Source of the DNA: Lunularia cruciata
Lineage: Eukaryota > Streptophyta > Marchantiopsida > Lunulariales > Lunulariaceae
NCBI GenBank assembly: GCA_948567375.1
Contig: OX419756.1
Location: forward strand, 6,949,001-7,013,000
DNA: 64,000 bases
Reading direction: 5' to 3'
Under the pieces are notes generated by a model. It was given only the letters and a program-made list of their open reading frames with translations, did no database searches and was not told the DNA's origin. The position numbers and the translations under genes are program-made. Positions 1-11,080 of this stretch are shown piece by piece. How positions within the stretch are numbered: position 1 is the stretch's first letter; the number at the start of each line of letters is the position of its first letter.

Positions 1-1239
1 AGAAAGACACTTCAAGCGCAAGTCTCAAAGACCGAAAACATAGCCCTACCAGACGGTGAGCGTTGGCGCCTACACATACAGGGTGAAGAAACTCAGGCAG
101 GGAACGTGGGCTATGAATCGACGGTGTCAATGACTGGAGCCGGTTACTCCATGAGAATTTCAATTGGTACTCCTCCCCAGACCTTCCATGCGTTCGCTGA
201 CACCGGAAGTGATCTACCTTGGGTGCAATGCATTCCTTGCAAAAGATGCTTCATGCAAGCGGATCAGCTTTATGATCCCAAGCAGTCTGCTTCCTACAGG
301 ACTCTAAGTTGTTCCTCGAAGATCTGTCAAAGGCTTAAGGATCAGGAGAACTACGCAGGCTGCAAGCCAGGTTGCAGGTATAGCTATTACTACGGTGACC
401 AAACGCACACCAACGGGGGCATGGCTCTTGAAACTTTGACCATCTCGACAACTGATGGAGGAAGCCTAACGATACCAAAGTTTGCTTTCGGTTGTGGTCA
501 TGACAACGTTGGTTCTCTGAATCAAACTGGCGCCAGCGGGATTATTGGCCTTGGACGCGGTCGCTTCTCTTTCCCGTCCCAACTCAGGCCCTATATAGGG
601 TCCAAATTCTCGACCTGCTTTGTCAATCGAGAATTGGCATCCAAGAAGACGAGTCCACTCCTCTTCGGAGATTTAGCGGCAGTCTCCGTGCCAAATATGC
701 AATATACACCGATGATCTCTGCTAACAACAGTGCACCTACGTTCTATTACGTGAACGTGGAGGGCATCAGTGTGGGTGGTAAAAGAATAGACATATCTCA
801 GTCCAAAGCGGCATTCTCCGTAGATCCATTGACAGGCGAGGGCGGAACAATTCTAGACTCCGGAAGCACACTCACATCCCTCGTGAAGCATGTGTACTAC
901 CGCGTCATGCACGAATTCCTTGTACAAGCCCCGTTGTACCCTCAGGTAAATTTCAATAAATACGGACTGGACTTATGCTTTGAGGTGTCGAAAGTTGACA
1001 ATCCAACGTTACCAACCCTTACATTCCACCTCACCAACGCGACATGGATAATGCCTCAGGAGAATATTGCTCTCGTGATGAGAGATGGTAACGACGGAAT
1101 GTACATGTGTGTTGCGCTCACACAATCCAAATTTGGCGTCAATATTATCGGGAACATCCAGCAGCAAGATTTCCAGATAGTTTACGATCTGGCAAATCAA
1201 CAAATTGGGTTCGCAAAGGTCAAGTGCGACACCTTATGA
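1..1239 (+). CDS. Nepenthesin-like (A1 family) aspartic protease, 5' end outside window
   Basis: Pepsin-type endopeptidase of the plant nepenthesin/CND41 group; such enzymes are usually secreted, vacuolar or plastidial. The frame is open from base 1 to the TGA at 1237-1239 (412 codons visible), so the GTG at 106 is not a real start; signal peptide and most of the prodomain must lie left of the window. Seen: SIGTPP near the mature N-terminus; first catalytic motif ADTGSDLPW (Asp codon 199-201); the plant-specific Cys-rich insert (WVQC, PCKRC, SCSSKIC, GCKPGC); flap motif YYYGDQT; FGCGHDNVG; GLGRGRFSFPSQL; YYVNVEGISVGG; second catalytic motif ILDSGSTL (Asp codon 856-858); and IIGNIQQQDFQIVYDL near the C-terminus. 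Both catalytic Asp are present and there is no stop or frameshift, so it is probably functional. DSGSTL instead of the commoner DSGTTL is a conservative change. Substrate unknown. It is the only intact gene recognised here. Confidence 0.93.
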   Translation, partial: RKTLQAQVSKTENIALPDGERWRLHIQGEETQAGNVGYESTVSMTGAGYSMRISIGTPPQTFHAFADTGSDLPWVQCIPCKRCFMQADQLYDPKQSASYRTLSCSSKICQRLKDQENYAGCKPGCRYSYYYGDQTHTNGGMALETLTISTTDGGSLTIPKFAFGCGHDNVGSLNQTGASGIIGLGRGRFSFPSQLRPYIGSKFSTCFVNRELASKKTSPLLFGDLAAVSVPNMQYTPMISANNSAPTFYYVNVEGISVGGKRIDISQSKAAFSVDPLTGEGGTILDSGSTLTSLVKHVYYRVMHEFLVQAPLYPQVNFNKYGLDLCFEVSKVDNPTLPTLTFHLTNATWIMPQENIALVMRDGNDGMYMCVALTQSKFGVNIIGNIQQQDFQIVYDLANQQIGFAKVKCDTL

Positions 1240-3462
1240 CGACTAAAATCTACATGGATTTTGCTGGCAAGACTTCGATTCGGCTGTAGTTTATTTTGTA
1301 ATCAGAGTTGAGCAGTACAATTGAGGCGTGGAATGTAGATTCACTTAGGTCCCCTGTTTCCATTTTGTCGAAGAGCCATTACACTCCCAATTGGGGAGCT
1401 AATATACTTAGTCAGGTAGGTGAAATTGAGTTGATGTCTGGTAACCCCTTCAATCAGCCTACCCCTGTACATAACTTTCATCATGAAATTCAAGAAACAC
1501 TCATCTACACCATCAATGTAGATGGCAGATCCGATGAAAACCTAGGTGTTTAATTCATAGATATCGATGTCACTTGAGATTCCGAGTTGTCTCATCCGGA
1601 TACTAGGATTTCCGGTTCAGTTCTAAGGAACACCATTCTACCTAACCGTCTTCGACACTGCAAGGCAAGAACTTGCTGCCACTCTTTCGCCATGGGCCAT
1701 GAAAACACGAGGTTCTGCGACAAGCATCAGCCAGAGGCAGAGGTAGCATTGCTTATTGCTTATAGCAGTGATAAAGAATACGGTCATAATTCTTCGTACA
1801 GGAAACAGTTTGTGCTAGTCAGTTTCAAGTTCGTTCTCGTCGCGCGCAAGTGGAACATGTATCTCGAATGATGCCCAAGAATAGAGTCCCCAAGGAAACG
1901 ACGATGCAAAGTTTCTTTGCGCATACGGTACTATTCCAGTGCTTCAAATGTGTCGTAAGTGCGTTTCATCGGATGGTAAGATGAGATGCATTACTCTTGC
2001 TTATAAGTACGGTAAGTTTTAACATGACATGCACAACCTCAAACTTACATCACGTCGTGATTGGTATCAGCAGTAGAACAAACTGGAATGTACAGCGTTG
2101 GCTAGATAGTGAACTAGAGATTATGATCCTCAAACAATGTCAACTCGTCGTTGTTCTCTCCGGAAAGCGAAGAAACTCAGATTCCAACCTAGAACACACC
2201 CTAGGAAAGGTGGAAGCCCAATCTTCAAACTACAGTATAAGATTATTGTGCTAGATGAAAGATCACATGTGAGCTTTAACGTCCTGGGCTCTTTTCAACA
2301 ACAGAAGGTGGTTTCGGTCTCCCAAGAGGAGATGTTTACGTCCCTTCCTCTGTACGAAATAAAGTTCCTAAACATGATGAATTCCACATTCAGCCATCTG
2401 AATTGTAATGTGGACTCTTGGGGAGCGAATGTGATTCAAATAAATAACTGACTGTTATGGATGAAGATCGGACATTTTCCAAATGTTCGAGATGGAGAAC
2501 CACTCTCAGGGCCTACAGCAGGCATATAGTCCCCCTAACAGTCTCCTCGGAATGTAAGGAAACCAAATTAAATAGAGGAAAACCATCTTTGAAAGGTGGT
2601 TACTGGAGTGAAATGAACTTGGTATTCATTTCATTCGTGAAACATTGGAGAGCTCAATCACCTAATGGATGTACTATCCACAGCAAAAGGTTCTTACAGT
2701 TTTAGCTAGCCATATTCATCCGCGTCCAGGAAAGGCTTCAAATTCACCAATGTGATATCAAACAATGAAGAGTTCAGGCGCCAGCCAGGCAGGTCATCTG
2801 TAGCTTCTCAATCTAAATCCTGCACCGCAATCACTAGATTTCAAGTTGCGAAACCCGAGTCAAAATAGAATCCATGTGAAAGGGTAAATCTGATTTGTCC
2901 AGTAGAGAAACTGTATGTCGGGATCTTGACATAATATAAATAGCAAAGACACCCGGTACTTAGTCACGTAGTTCAGACCAACTCTCTCGGCCATTTGAGC
3001 TCTAGCCACTCACGATTCAGTAAGTTCACTCATCGAACATTCAACATGCTCGCGGTCATCGACACAGTACCCTCATCTGAATCAACAGAGTTCTTTGCGT
3101 AGTGTTCTTCGTAGACTTAAATCCTCCAGAATTCGCAAGATCTTGTCAATACTCTATAGTATCCCTCCCAATAACGGAGACCCTAAGAGCTCGAAATCCT
3201 TCGATTTTGGGACTTGATATGCAGTATAAGCTTTTCTATGCAAACATGCGAAGTATCACACTTACTTCAGTAGGACCCCCAAGCACAACAGGATAATCTA
3301 GAAAACTCTCATTTGCAAAGTGAGTTTGATGGGCCCGACCTTCTTGTCTCCATATCCTTATGTAACATAGAGGGTTAACGTTCCAAGCTGCATGTACAAT
3401 TTCGACTACTGTACTACTACTTCTAACTTAGGTGCTTTAGGGCAGATTTCTCATACAGACTC
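1240..3462. other. Downstream intergenic DNA, no gene seen
   Basis: Holds the 3' flank of the protease gene and about 2.2 kb of sequence with only short open frames on both strands, none with a recognisable domain. No LTR, tandem array or RNA gene was seen. The poly(A) site of the protease could not be placed. Confidence 0.5.
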
Positions 3463-3547
3463 TATTGGGGCTTAGCCCCATGTTACCTTTTTTTTTTCTC
3501 TCGGCTCGATGGGTCTTCCCCTCTTTCGTTTTTCCTACGCGGTCGCC
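3463..3547 (+). repeat. Dispersed repeat, copy A
   Basis: One of five related copies (A, B, C, D, E). It opens with TATTGGGGCTTAGCCCC, whose GGGGCT-T-AGCCCC is a small perfect inverted repeat, then a pyrimidine-rich stretch, CTCGATGGGTCTTCC and GCGGTCGCC. From the ATG at 3509 the frame reads MGLPLFRFSYAVA and then runs to a stop soon after, like the start of a signal peptide cut off from its gene. Whether it is a relic first exon or a non-coding repeat is not settled. Confidence 0.55.
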
Positions 3548-6412
3548 TTTTTTCATCAAACTTCGAAATAACGAACAAATATGTGCATTCACTTGCTCTA
3601 GGGAGTTCATGGCAAGTGATTTGAGAGATAAATATGCACATCCAAGCGGTGTTGCAAAGGTATAAATACTAGTGAAGAAACTTTCGTATGAGAGTGAATG
3701 TTCGTATTCAAGTAGGTTGCAAAGGTATGCATATTACGGAATGGTTATTTCTAATCTGTTAGTTTTTATAATATTGTTTTGTTGAGGTTTATTGCAAAAG
3801 TTTGCATATTCTTATATAATTTTACTATGGGAGTATTGGATCGTGGAGTTTGGTATAATTTTACTATGAGAGTATTGGATTGTGGAGTTTGTGGAGTCTA
3901 ATCTTTTATCTTTTATACACTAGTTTTATTGAGGCTTATCCCTGTTATTGATCGATTTGGGTACCAAATCGATCAAGTTGCAATGGCATTTATATTCATG
4001 AAGAAAATATAGTATGAGAGTAAAGGATTAAGAATGGTTGTTTCCGATCTTCAAATTTTGATATATTAGCTTTATGAATGCTTAGTCTTATTTTTTACCA
4101 TTTTAATTATACCAATTGAGTTGTGTGATTGTCAATATTCCGAGCAAACTACATTCTAGAGCTATTTGAGACTAGTTTGCCATATCTACTCTTATTTTAT
4201 AAGCTTTCTCATGCACTTTATGACAAGGCTAGGCAGACTTTTTGTTCATTACTAGATTGAATTAGTACATGATTTTTTGGATGAATTAATAAGGTTTTTA
4301 TTTTTCTCACTCCCATGATTGTATTGTTATTATACTAGAAGAGAGTGTATGTGATATGGGGAGGTGGCTTGTAGATTTTGAGCTAGTGATTCAATTATCT
4401 TACAAGAAGAGTCTATTTGGATCGCATGTTTTAAGAGACAATGTAGGCCTTAAGATACTACAAATTCTACTTTTTTGCGACAATGTAGGATCTCGAATGA
4501 GGATGGAAAGTATAGTTGAAAAACTTAAGCACTACACTCTTTGTCCATGGCTAGTCCCATTGATAATATCTTTCTTTCTTATATCTATTACAATCTCTAC
4601 CCTGAGAGAAAATAACATCAGATTTCTCGGATTATTAGCTCAAGGATCTATTATGTTTGAGAGATTGCTTTTTGCCTTTGTATTATGCATAGCCTTGTGC
4701 CTCTCCTAGGAGGCTTGTCAAGTATGGTTTATGATGGTCTTAGAGATTACTTCCAAGCAAATAATCCCTCTAGTGGTTTTACAAAGCTATTTTTGGGTAG
4801 CTATAGTAATAGCAATGTCATTTAGTCATATGCTAGGTGTTGGTTGACTCTTATGTCAATTAATCAGATATTAGGTGCTAGTTGAATTCTTGCAATGGAG
4901 AGTGGCATATGATGTATTAGCCCTATTGCTATTGGGGGGTCTTATTGCACCTTGTTAGTTATAAAATTATCCTTTAACATTGTTCTTACTTCTTATAATA
5001 CCTTAAACTATAATAGTTTATTTACTACTTTAGTTGTATCAAGTAAGTCATTCTCTCCTTAGTGGAAAATACACAGATCTTGTGCCTTGTAGACCAGATA
5101 AAGCATACCTTTTACACTTGATTACCAAGCTTCATTTTGGCTTGAGAACCAAGGTATCAAAGTATAGTATGGGTTACCTCTAGCTTCCAAAGGAGTATGT
5201 TACATATACGGATGGTTTATGCATTCTTGGAGTGCTAATAGTGCTAACAGAATTTTTAGATGTTGCACTTGAGGAGGATATCTTTCATATGGATGACTCT
5301 TCTCTATTATAAAATCCATATGTGGTATTTAGTGTACTTTAGTTGTTGATAGGCTAGACTTTGAGACTTATGTGATTGAGGTTGAAGATCCTTTTCTCTC
5401 CATGTGCTATTTTTGAAGATAAGAGAAAGTTTGTCCTTCAGATTCGAGATGATTTTCCATCATTTCCCTCTTTGCTTTTTGATTGGACCAAAGGTTGTAA
5501 TCCTTTTTTATGGACCAACAATTTAAATAGGCATTATATTCTCTTCTAAAGGATCCACCCATTCCTCATACTATTAGGGCATATCCTCACTCATGCTCTA
5601 GCAAAGGAGTAGGCTCTTGGATCATATCTTGACCTTGCATTAGCATAAGGTCAAGCTAGGATCATTTTGACTTGCACTTGTTATTTCTCAATAGTGATGA
5701 GATTCCACTTGGGTTTAGTCTACCCATCTATATCTTATTTACTCACATGTAGGTGTGGTACTCTCTTAGATGCAACATAGATTCACAGGACTCATTGTCC
5801 CCATGGAAGACAAAGGATAGTTATCATAGATATATCAAAGATATATTTTCTATAGTATGTGAGAGTGTGTACTTCACTTGAGTGTTGGTATGCTTCATAA
5901 AACACATCACTTTAGCAAAACTTATGGTTTCTCTAAGATGATTAAGTGATAACAAAAAATGTTGTGCTTGTGATGCAATTTCTAAGAGGATGATTACACA
6001 TCCTTTCATATAGGTACCAAGCCAAGCAACAATAGTAAAGGCCTCCAAGTATAGGAGTATGTAATGAGGTCGCCTCTTTATTCCTCTAGCTTTGGAATTA
6101 TATAAAACCAAGGATATAGCATTTGTCATGGTTGTCAAGATTGTGTAAAAGTCTACCATACTAAGCAACAGGGATATCAATATCACCTTCCTATTTTTTA
6201 CCTTACTTAAACCGTGTGTACACTACTATATAGAGAGCACTAGCTAAGCATAAGCTCATTATTCTTGTGATAGCTATGGTTTCACTTCTCCATATGGGAT
6301 AGCCTAGAGCAATCTGGGATACACCATGCATTGTGTGCCATAGACTCTTTGACTTGCAATGAGTAACAATTCTTGTGGGAAAGATGCAGAGGGACTATGA
6401 TTGTACTATTGA
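3548..6412. other. AT-rich DNA without recognised gene
   Basis: Contains a short tandem duplication (3815-3892) and many short open frames with no recognisable domain. An open frame of 117 codons at 4356-4709 has one hydrophobic stretch but no other support. The part at 4.7-5.8 kb has the look of decayed coding DNA (short open stretches in changing frames), but no family could be named. Confidence 0.4.
3815..3892. repeat. Short tandem duplication, 39-bp unit
   Basis: Two adjacent copies of a unit starting TATAATTTTACTATG and ending in GTGGAGTTTG, offset by 39 bases, with about two mismatches. Confidence 0.7.
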
Positions 6413-6705
6413 GAAGCTTCCCAAGAAGCTTCCTTGAATTGCTTTCTTGGAATGCAAGCCAAGTTAACTGGAAAGTTTCTCAAGAAGCTTCCTTCTAGAA
6501 GCCGTTTACTTGGCATGCAAACTAAGCTAGTTGGAAGCTTCTAGAAACTTCATTCTAGTAGTTATCTACTTGGGGTGCAAACTAAGCTAGCTGTGAAGCT
6601 TCCCAAGAAGCTTCCCAGATACTTTGGGCATATTCTAGACTAATTTATCTTATTTGCTACTTTGTTAGCCCTACTAACTTCGTCGCTAAACTCCATATTG
6701 TTACA
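6413..6705 (-). mobile_element. Truncated LTR of the H (heat-shock-element) retrotransposon family
   Basis: Matches the outer part of the LTRs at 25948-26360 and 31165-31588: the same run of GAAGCTTC blocks, the GCATGCAA..CTAAGCTAG linker, and the same end (GTCGCTAAA.TCCATATTGTTACA). The end with TATA box and U5 is missing on the left, and no internal domain or duplicated target site is seen, so it is a fragment. At 6534-6551 it still holds GAAgcTTCtaGAAacTTC, a perfect four-unit heat-shock element, with further GAA/TTC blocks at 6413-6433. Same orientation as H. Confidence 0.85.
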
Positions 6706-7268
6706 ACAATGGTAACCATCATAGCTCAAGGAAAGGAGGATCATGATGCACCACTGCTTGCCTCTGATACCTTTCTTCCTCTTACTATTGAGATTTTTGG
6801 GCACCTTCATATCAATTTTCATTTTCTACTTAGGGAAGCAACACAAGGTTACTCGCACAACAAAGGGGCTATGGTCATCTCTTGAGCCATTCTAACCTCC
6901 TACTTTTGACAAAGAGTCTCATTCACACTACAACACTCTCAAGTGTAAGGAAATACTAGTACGAGTGCACACCATGTCTAGTGCTCTCCCTCCTCACTTA
7001 CAAGATATACCTTCAGAGGACCACTATTACTTTGTCCAATAGCAATTTTCTAGTTGCTTTTCAACTGGTTGCATTGTAGCCTCCCCTTGGGTCGGCTTGG
7101 AGGTCTAGGTTTTGCTACATTTGTGACCCTTGGGAGTTATTGTGCTATGTGTTCTTTTTCACTCTAGCACTCCTTTGGTGCGGTATACTCCCTTTTCTCC
7201 TTTCTTCAGGGTACATATTTGTGTATGTGTTTATTCTGTACAAGGATAGAACACAAGAGCCAAATGTC
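6706..7268. other. Spacer, no gene seen
   Basis: Unique-looking sequence between the truncated LTR and the hairpin element; only short open frames without recognisable domains. Confidence 0.4.
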
Positions 7269-7358
7269 TTATTATTGAGAAAATACAAAAATATAATAAT
7301 AGAGGGTTTACCTCATAACCCTCTATTACTATAATTTTTTTAATTTTCTCAATAATAA
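7269..7358. repeat. 90-bp near-perfect hairpin (MITE-like or foldback)
   Basis: Left arm 7269-7308 begins TTATTATTGAGAAAAT and ends TAATAGAGGGTT; right arm 7317-7358 is its reverse complement apart from an A-rich centre and one or two mismatches; the loop is the 8 bases TACCTCAT. The size and symmetry fit a very small foldback element or a small-RNA hairpin. No target-site duplication was recognised at the borders. Confidence 0.75.
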
Positions 7359-7771
7359 GGGAATGTTGACATGCCAAGAACCGTACTAGCTACAAGGTTT
7401 ATTTCTTACACCTCTCGAGCACAAGATACTTCAGGACATAAGTTAATGGATAAGTCTGGACCTGTATTGTGAAGGATGGCGCGCCTAGAATGTATATTCC
7501 TGGGCATCAATTTCTATGGCAGTTTGTTCGATTCCCATTATGGGAGTAGGTTAGAGAGCAGAACGGATCTCTGCACCGAAGACAATTGACTCTATTCAAC
7601 TCTGGTATGAAGAAGTCAGTCAGCAAAAATTCTCAATAAAAGCGCAATCTAATCTTAATTTCTTTTTAAATTTCTTAACTATCTTACAGAAATCAAACAC
7701 ACTTGTAATTTGCGATCTGGACAAAGTATACTAAATCGAGCCACCCACCAGAACGACGGTTCGATAGTCAC
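7359..7771. other. Spacer, no gene seen
   Basis: About 400 bases with no open frame of note and no recognised repeat. Confidence 0.4.
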
Positions 7772-7873
7772 TATTGGGGCTTAGCTCCGTTTTATCTATT
7801 TTGTCTCACCCTTGCACGGTTTGGGTTTGATGGGATCTTCCCATCAAACCTTGGTGGTTTTTAAGCGGTCGCC
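7772..7873 (+). repeat. Dispersed repeat, copy B
   Basis: Starts TATTGGGGCTTAGCTCC, continues with a pyrimidine-rich stretch, then TTGATGGGATCTTCC and GCGGTCGCC, in the same order and spacing as copy A about 4.3 kb to the left, with a small insertion. The ATG equivalent is at 7830. In the frame through GCGGTCGCC, AVALFF is followed by about 35 open codons. Divergence from A is high, so this is an old copy. Confidence 0.5.
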
Positions 7874-8700
7874 CTTTTCTTTACAGTCACTACCGATCAT
7901 TTTTATCGACATCAAGAAACGCTAATGATTGAGATGGAAGGTAGCCAGCACCACAAGGGTAGGACAAACACTACCGCTAATCTCTATTGATAATACAAAA
8001 CACAAAATGATTGGAAACGATCTTTCAAATGTTTGTTCAAATACACTAACAAAACCTTGCCATCAAGTTCAACTGAGTAAACTACCAAAGTTGGATTGTC
8101 TCATCGAGCTCTTTCTCTCGCAGGAAAGTAATAGAAAACTACAGCGCATTCAGGGAATCAGAAAAATATCTCTCTCGTTCGAAATCCCTGGAGCCTAACC
8201 AGATTCGGCCTAACATCCGTCAGCAGATGGAGAACCATGTGGGCTGATTTCAGCCAGTAGTAAGTTGCCATTCCTAACGATTGCCAGGTCTCAGGAAGTA
8301 GGGCGAACTAGGAGTTGATGCATCAGGAACTTCAGAGTTGACAGAATCAACTAAGGTCTAGCCTACTCCAACCAATTCGCATATGCATCACCTGCTTCTT
8401 TTAATTAAAAGTATATGTAAATATGGGCACTTTCTTTACATTTAGAGTGACAATATGGCATCAAATTGTCATTCATGTCAAGAGGAGAGCATACGCATCA
8501 AATTTAACAAGTTGGTACATGACGACAATGCATCGCAACCTTTAATCCTCAAACGTTAAGTGTGTCCTAGCTATTATATCAACCAAGGAAATCTGGTTTC
8601 TCAATTTGACTTTTCTGTGGTTGACCTCACCTCCTTGACTGTAAAGGTTTCCAACACTTTGACTTGGGAGCGATACTTTTGAACCAAAATCAAAGGGCAG
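7874..8700. other. Spacer, no definite gene
   Basis: A plus-strand open frame (7929-8198, 89 codons) follows repeat copy B but shows no domain. It could be a decayed prodomain-like continuation of the copy B reading frame; the evidence is thin. Confidence 0.3.
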
Positions 8701-9000
8701 GCAAGCAGCACCATGAAAAGTTCCATCTCCAAATGTCCAAATGGAGTGGAGAAAGGAGTTCCGACTCGAAATGGAGCATGCCCGCTTGAGAGTATGGACG
8801 GGTGATAAGAAATAGAACAACAAAAAACCTATAACTCCCTCTACATCCAGGGAAGCAGCACCATGAGAAGTCCCATCTCCAAATGGACTGCACTACTGTG
8901 GAGAAAAAGTTCCAACTCGAAATGGAGCATGGCCCTTGAGAGAATGGACGGGTGATAAGAAATAGAACAACATAAAGCGTATAACTCCCTCTGCATCCAG
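8701..9000. repeat. Tandem duplication, 2 x 150 bp
   Basis: Two head-to-tail copies: 8701-8850 and 8851-9000. Both contain AAGCAGCACCATGA, GAAATGGAGCATG, ATGGACGGGTGATAAG and CTCT.CATCCAG. The unit is 50 codons long, and a minus-strand frame stays open across most of it, but no known domain is encoded. Copies differ at roughly a tenth of positions by eye. Confidence 0.85.
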
Positions 9001-10330
9001 ATCTTTGGACCGCAGGACTTGGCAACGAGGAGGAATTTGATCAGGACGGCAGAAGTCTCCATTGACTCCACTTTGAAGAAGTCCACGTATAAGATAAAAT
9101 ACGATTTCAGATCATGCTACTAAGAAGCGCCGCGTTCCATGGTAAAGATCGTGTCACATTGATTGTGCAATGTAGTAGGCGCCAGTCATATGGAGAATCT
9201 CTCCTCGATCTTGGATGCTCGAATAGCGATCACTAAGGACAATTAACTATTGGTGCCATAGCCCGTCTCGAATTGTCTTACCAGTCGGGAGGGCGACAAT
9301 TGACAGTTTCGGATGGATGCACTAAAGATGTGATCAACTGTGTGGAGCGTAGAGAATCCAAAGTTGACTTTACCAACTTAGTTTAATAACGTTTAATTGT
9401 ATCTTCTAGATCCTCACATTAATTTAGAATAAATTAGAAATATGCGGAGTTCTGTAATTTTGTTTGACCAACTAAGAAAGCACTCAATCAGTCAAACAAG
9501 CCAAGATCGACAAGTGGGTGGATTTCAAAATCTTGAAATGCGGAGAATTAGTTAATGCAAGTTATGATGCAAATAGATTTGTGCTACAGATGGAAAAAAA
9601 ATTAAAAAATTCAGCATGCTGACTGATTATGCTGGTTCAATTTAACCTCATTGATTCCTTGCATGTCATTTTATTTGCTTTGCAACTTTTTGTCATTTGC
9701 CTGCACGAAATGGCAAAAAACTGATAAGTCTTCTAAGTGACAAGAAATAAATTTATTTTCTGGCAAATATAACAGTAATTTGTGAAGCAGTAAGATCACA
9801 TGCGGGCAGGAAAAGGGCGGCTAAACACGAAGGATGGGAAGCATAATATGAGATTGACAAAGGAAACTAATGTGCTTAGGTGAAAATGTTACACCTTTGT
9901 TGAGCTGTATCGCTAATTAATTCCCTTCACAATGAAAGCGTCAGTCCGATGAGGTTAAACGAGTAAGAATTAAAATTCAAAGTACAACGGTCATAAAGAC
10001 CCACAAAAGATACAACTGTTTAGAAAGAATATCTGGAATCACCCTCAAGTCCATAAGGAAGAGGAATGAACACCAACTAATCTTTACCAGCGTCCTGGGA
10101 GAGTGTAAAAAGTCTCGTGGACGGTAACAAGTTTAACGCATGCATAGGAGCGTAGAGTGTACCCCTCGTTCGCAAATGCAGTATGTCAACAAATAGATGT
10201 TTAAGAGGGACCGGTAGAATAATGAATTCGTTGGTATACAGTCTCTTCCGGTCAACTCCTAACAAGTGGGAAGTAGCGGTTTCTGATAACGAAATTGCAC
10301 CTCTATAGGCCGCGAAACGATCTATAGAAA
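9001..10330. other. Spacer, no gene seen
   Basis: No recognised domain or repeat. A minus-strand open frame (10077-10364, 95 codons) enters dispersed repeat copy E at its 5' end; see that entry. Confidence 0.4.
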
Positions 10331-10410
10331 CGGCGACCACATAGAACACGCTAAGGATGGACAACCCATCAAGCTATACAAGGGAGAGACAAAAGAGGCA
10401 AAAATGGTGC
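10331..10410 (-). repeat. Dispersed repeat, copy E (minus strand)
   Basis: Read on the minus strand it gives ..CCATTTTTGCC..CTTTTGTCTCTCCCTTGTATAGCTTGATGGG..TCC..GTGGTCGCCG, matching copies A-D. The minus-strand ATG is at 10369-10367. The frame through GTGGTCGCC reads FYVVAVSIDRF and stays open to 10077 (95 codons), the longest open continuation of any copy. Part of this copy is the first unit of the tandem array that follows. Confidence 0.5.
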
Positions 10411-11042
10411 GAGATTCCAACGGCTTCAAAACGAAGAACCTGTCCTCTCGCATTTTAGAGATTCGAGTTATGCAAATCGGAAGATTTATAAATTACTAAA
10501 GTATCTTGAAAAGCATCATCTAGTGTGACTTGTGATTGTTCTTCTATAGACACATTTTGTCTAAAATGTATTAAACCGCATGAGAAGGACAACCCATCAA
10601 GCTATACAAGGGAGAGACAAAAGTGGCAAAAATGGTGCCAGATTCCAACGGCTTCAAAACGAAGAACCTGTCCTCTCGCATTTTAGAGATTCGAGTTATG
10701 CAAATCGGTAGATTTATAAATTACTAAAGTATTTTGAAAAGCATCATCTAGTGTGACTTGTGATTGTTCTTCTATAGACACATTTTGTCTAAAATGTATT
10801 AAACCGCATGAGAAGGACAACCCATCAAGCTATACATGGGAGAGACAAAAGTGGCAAAAATGGTGCCAGATTCCAACGGCTTCAAAACGAAGAACCTGTC
10901 CTCTCACATTTTAGAGATTCGAGTTATGCAAATCGGAAGATTTATAAATTACTAGCGTATCTTGAAAAGCATCATCTAGTGTGACTTGTGATTGTTCTTC
11001 TATAGACACATTTTGTCAAAAATATATTAAACCGCATGAGAA
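10359..11042. repeat. Tandem array, 3 x 228 bp
   Basis: Three head-to-tail units starting GGACAACCCATCAAGC at 10359, 10587 and 10815. Each ends near TTAAACCGCATGAGAA. The units differ by only a few substitutions (for example CTCGCATTT versus CTCACATTT), so the expansion is young or homogenised. Each unit contains the CCCATCAAGCTATACA core of the dispersed repeat family and, on the minus strand, a TTTATAAAT box upstream of it. Confidence 0.93.
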
Positions 11043-11080
11043 AAAAAATGGTACACTTAAAATCTAACATGGTGTGCTTA

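Noticed and set aside
106-108. GTG at 106 as start of the protease
   Set aside because: The same frame is open back to base 1 and the visible start lacks signal peptide and prodomain; the true start is outside the window.
3501-3547. Dispersed repeat as a tRNA-derived SINE (box A/box B-like GGCTTGATGGG and GCGGTCGCC)
   Set aside because: The match to polymerase III boxes is loose, there is no A- or T-rich tail shared between copies, and no target duplications were found.
3548-6200. Organelle-derived DNA (AT-rich stretch)
   Set aside because: No plastid or mitochondrial gene was recognised; AT-richness alone is not evidence.
7500-7570. tRNA gene suggested by GTTCGATTCCC
   Set aside because: No acceptor, D or anticodon stems could be formed around it.
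10359-11042. CRISPR-like array
   Set aside because: Three contiguous 228-bp units with no spacers; ordinary tandem repeat in plant DNA.
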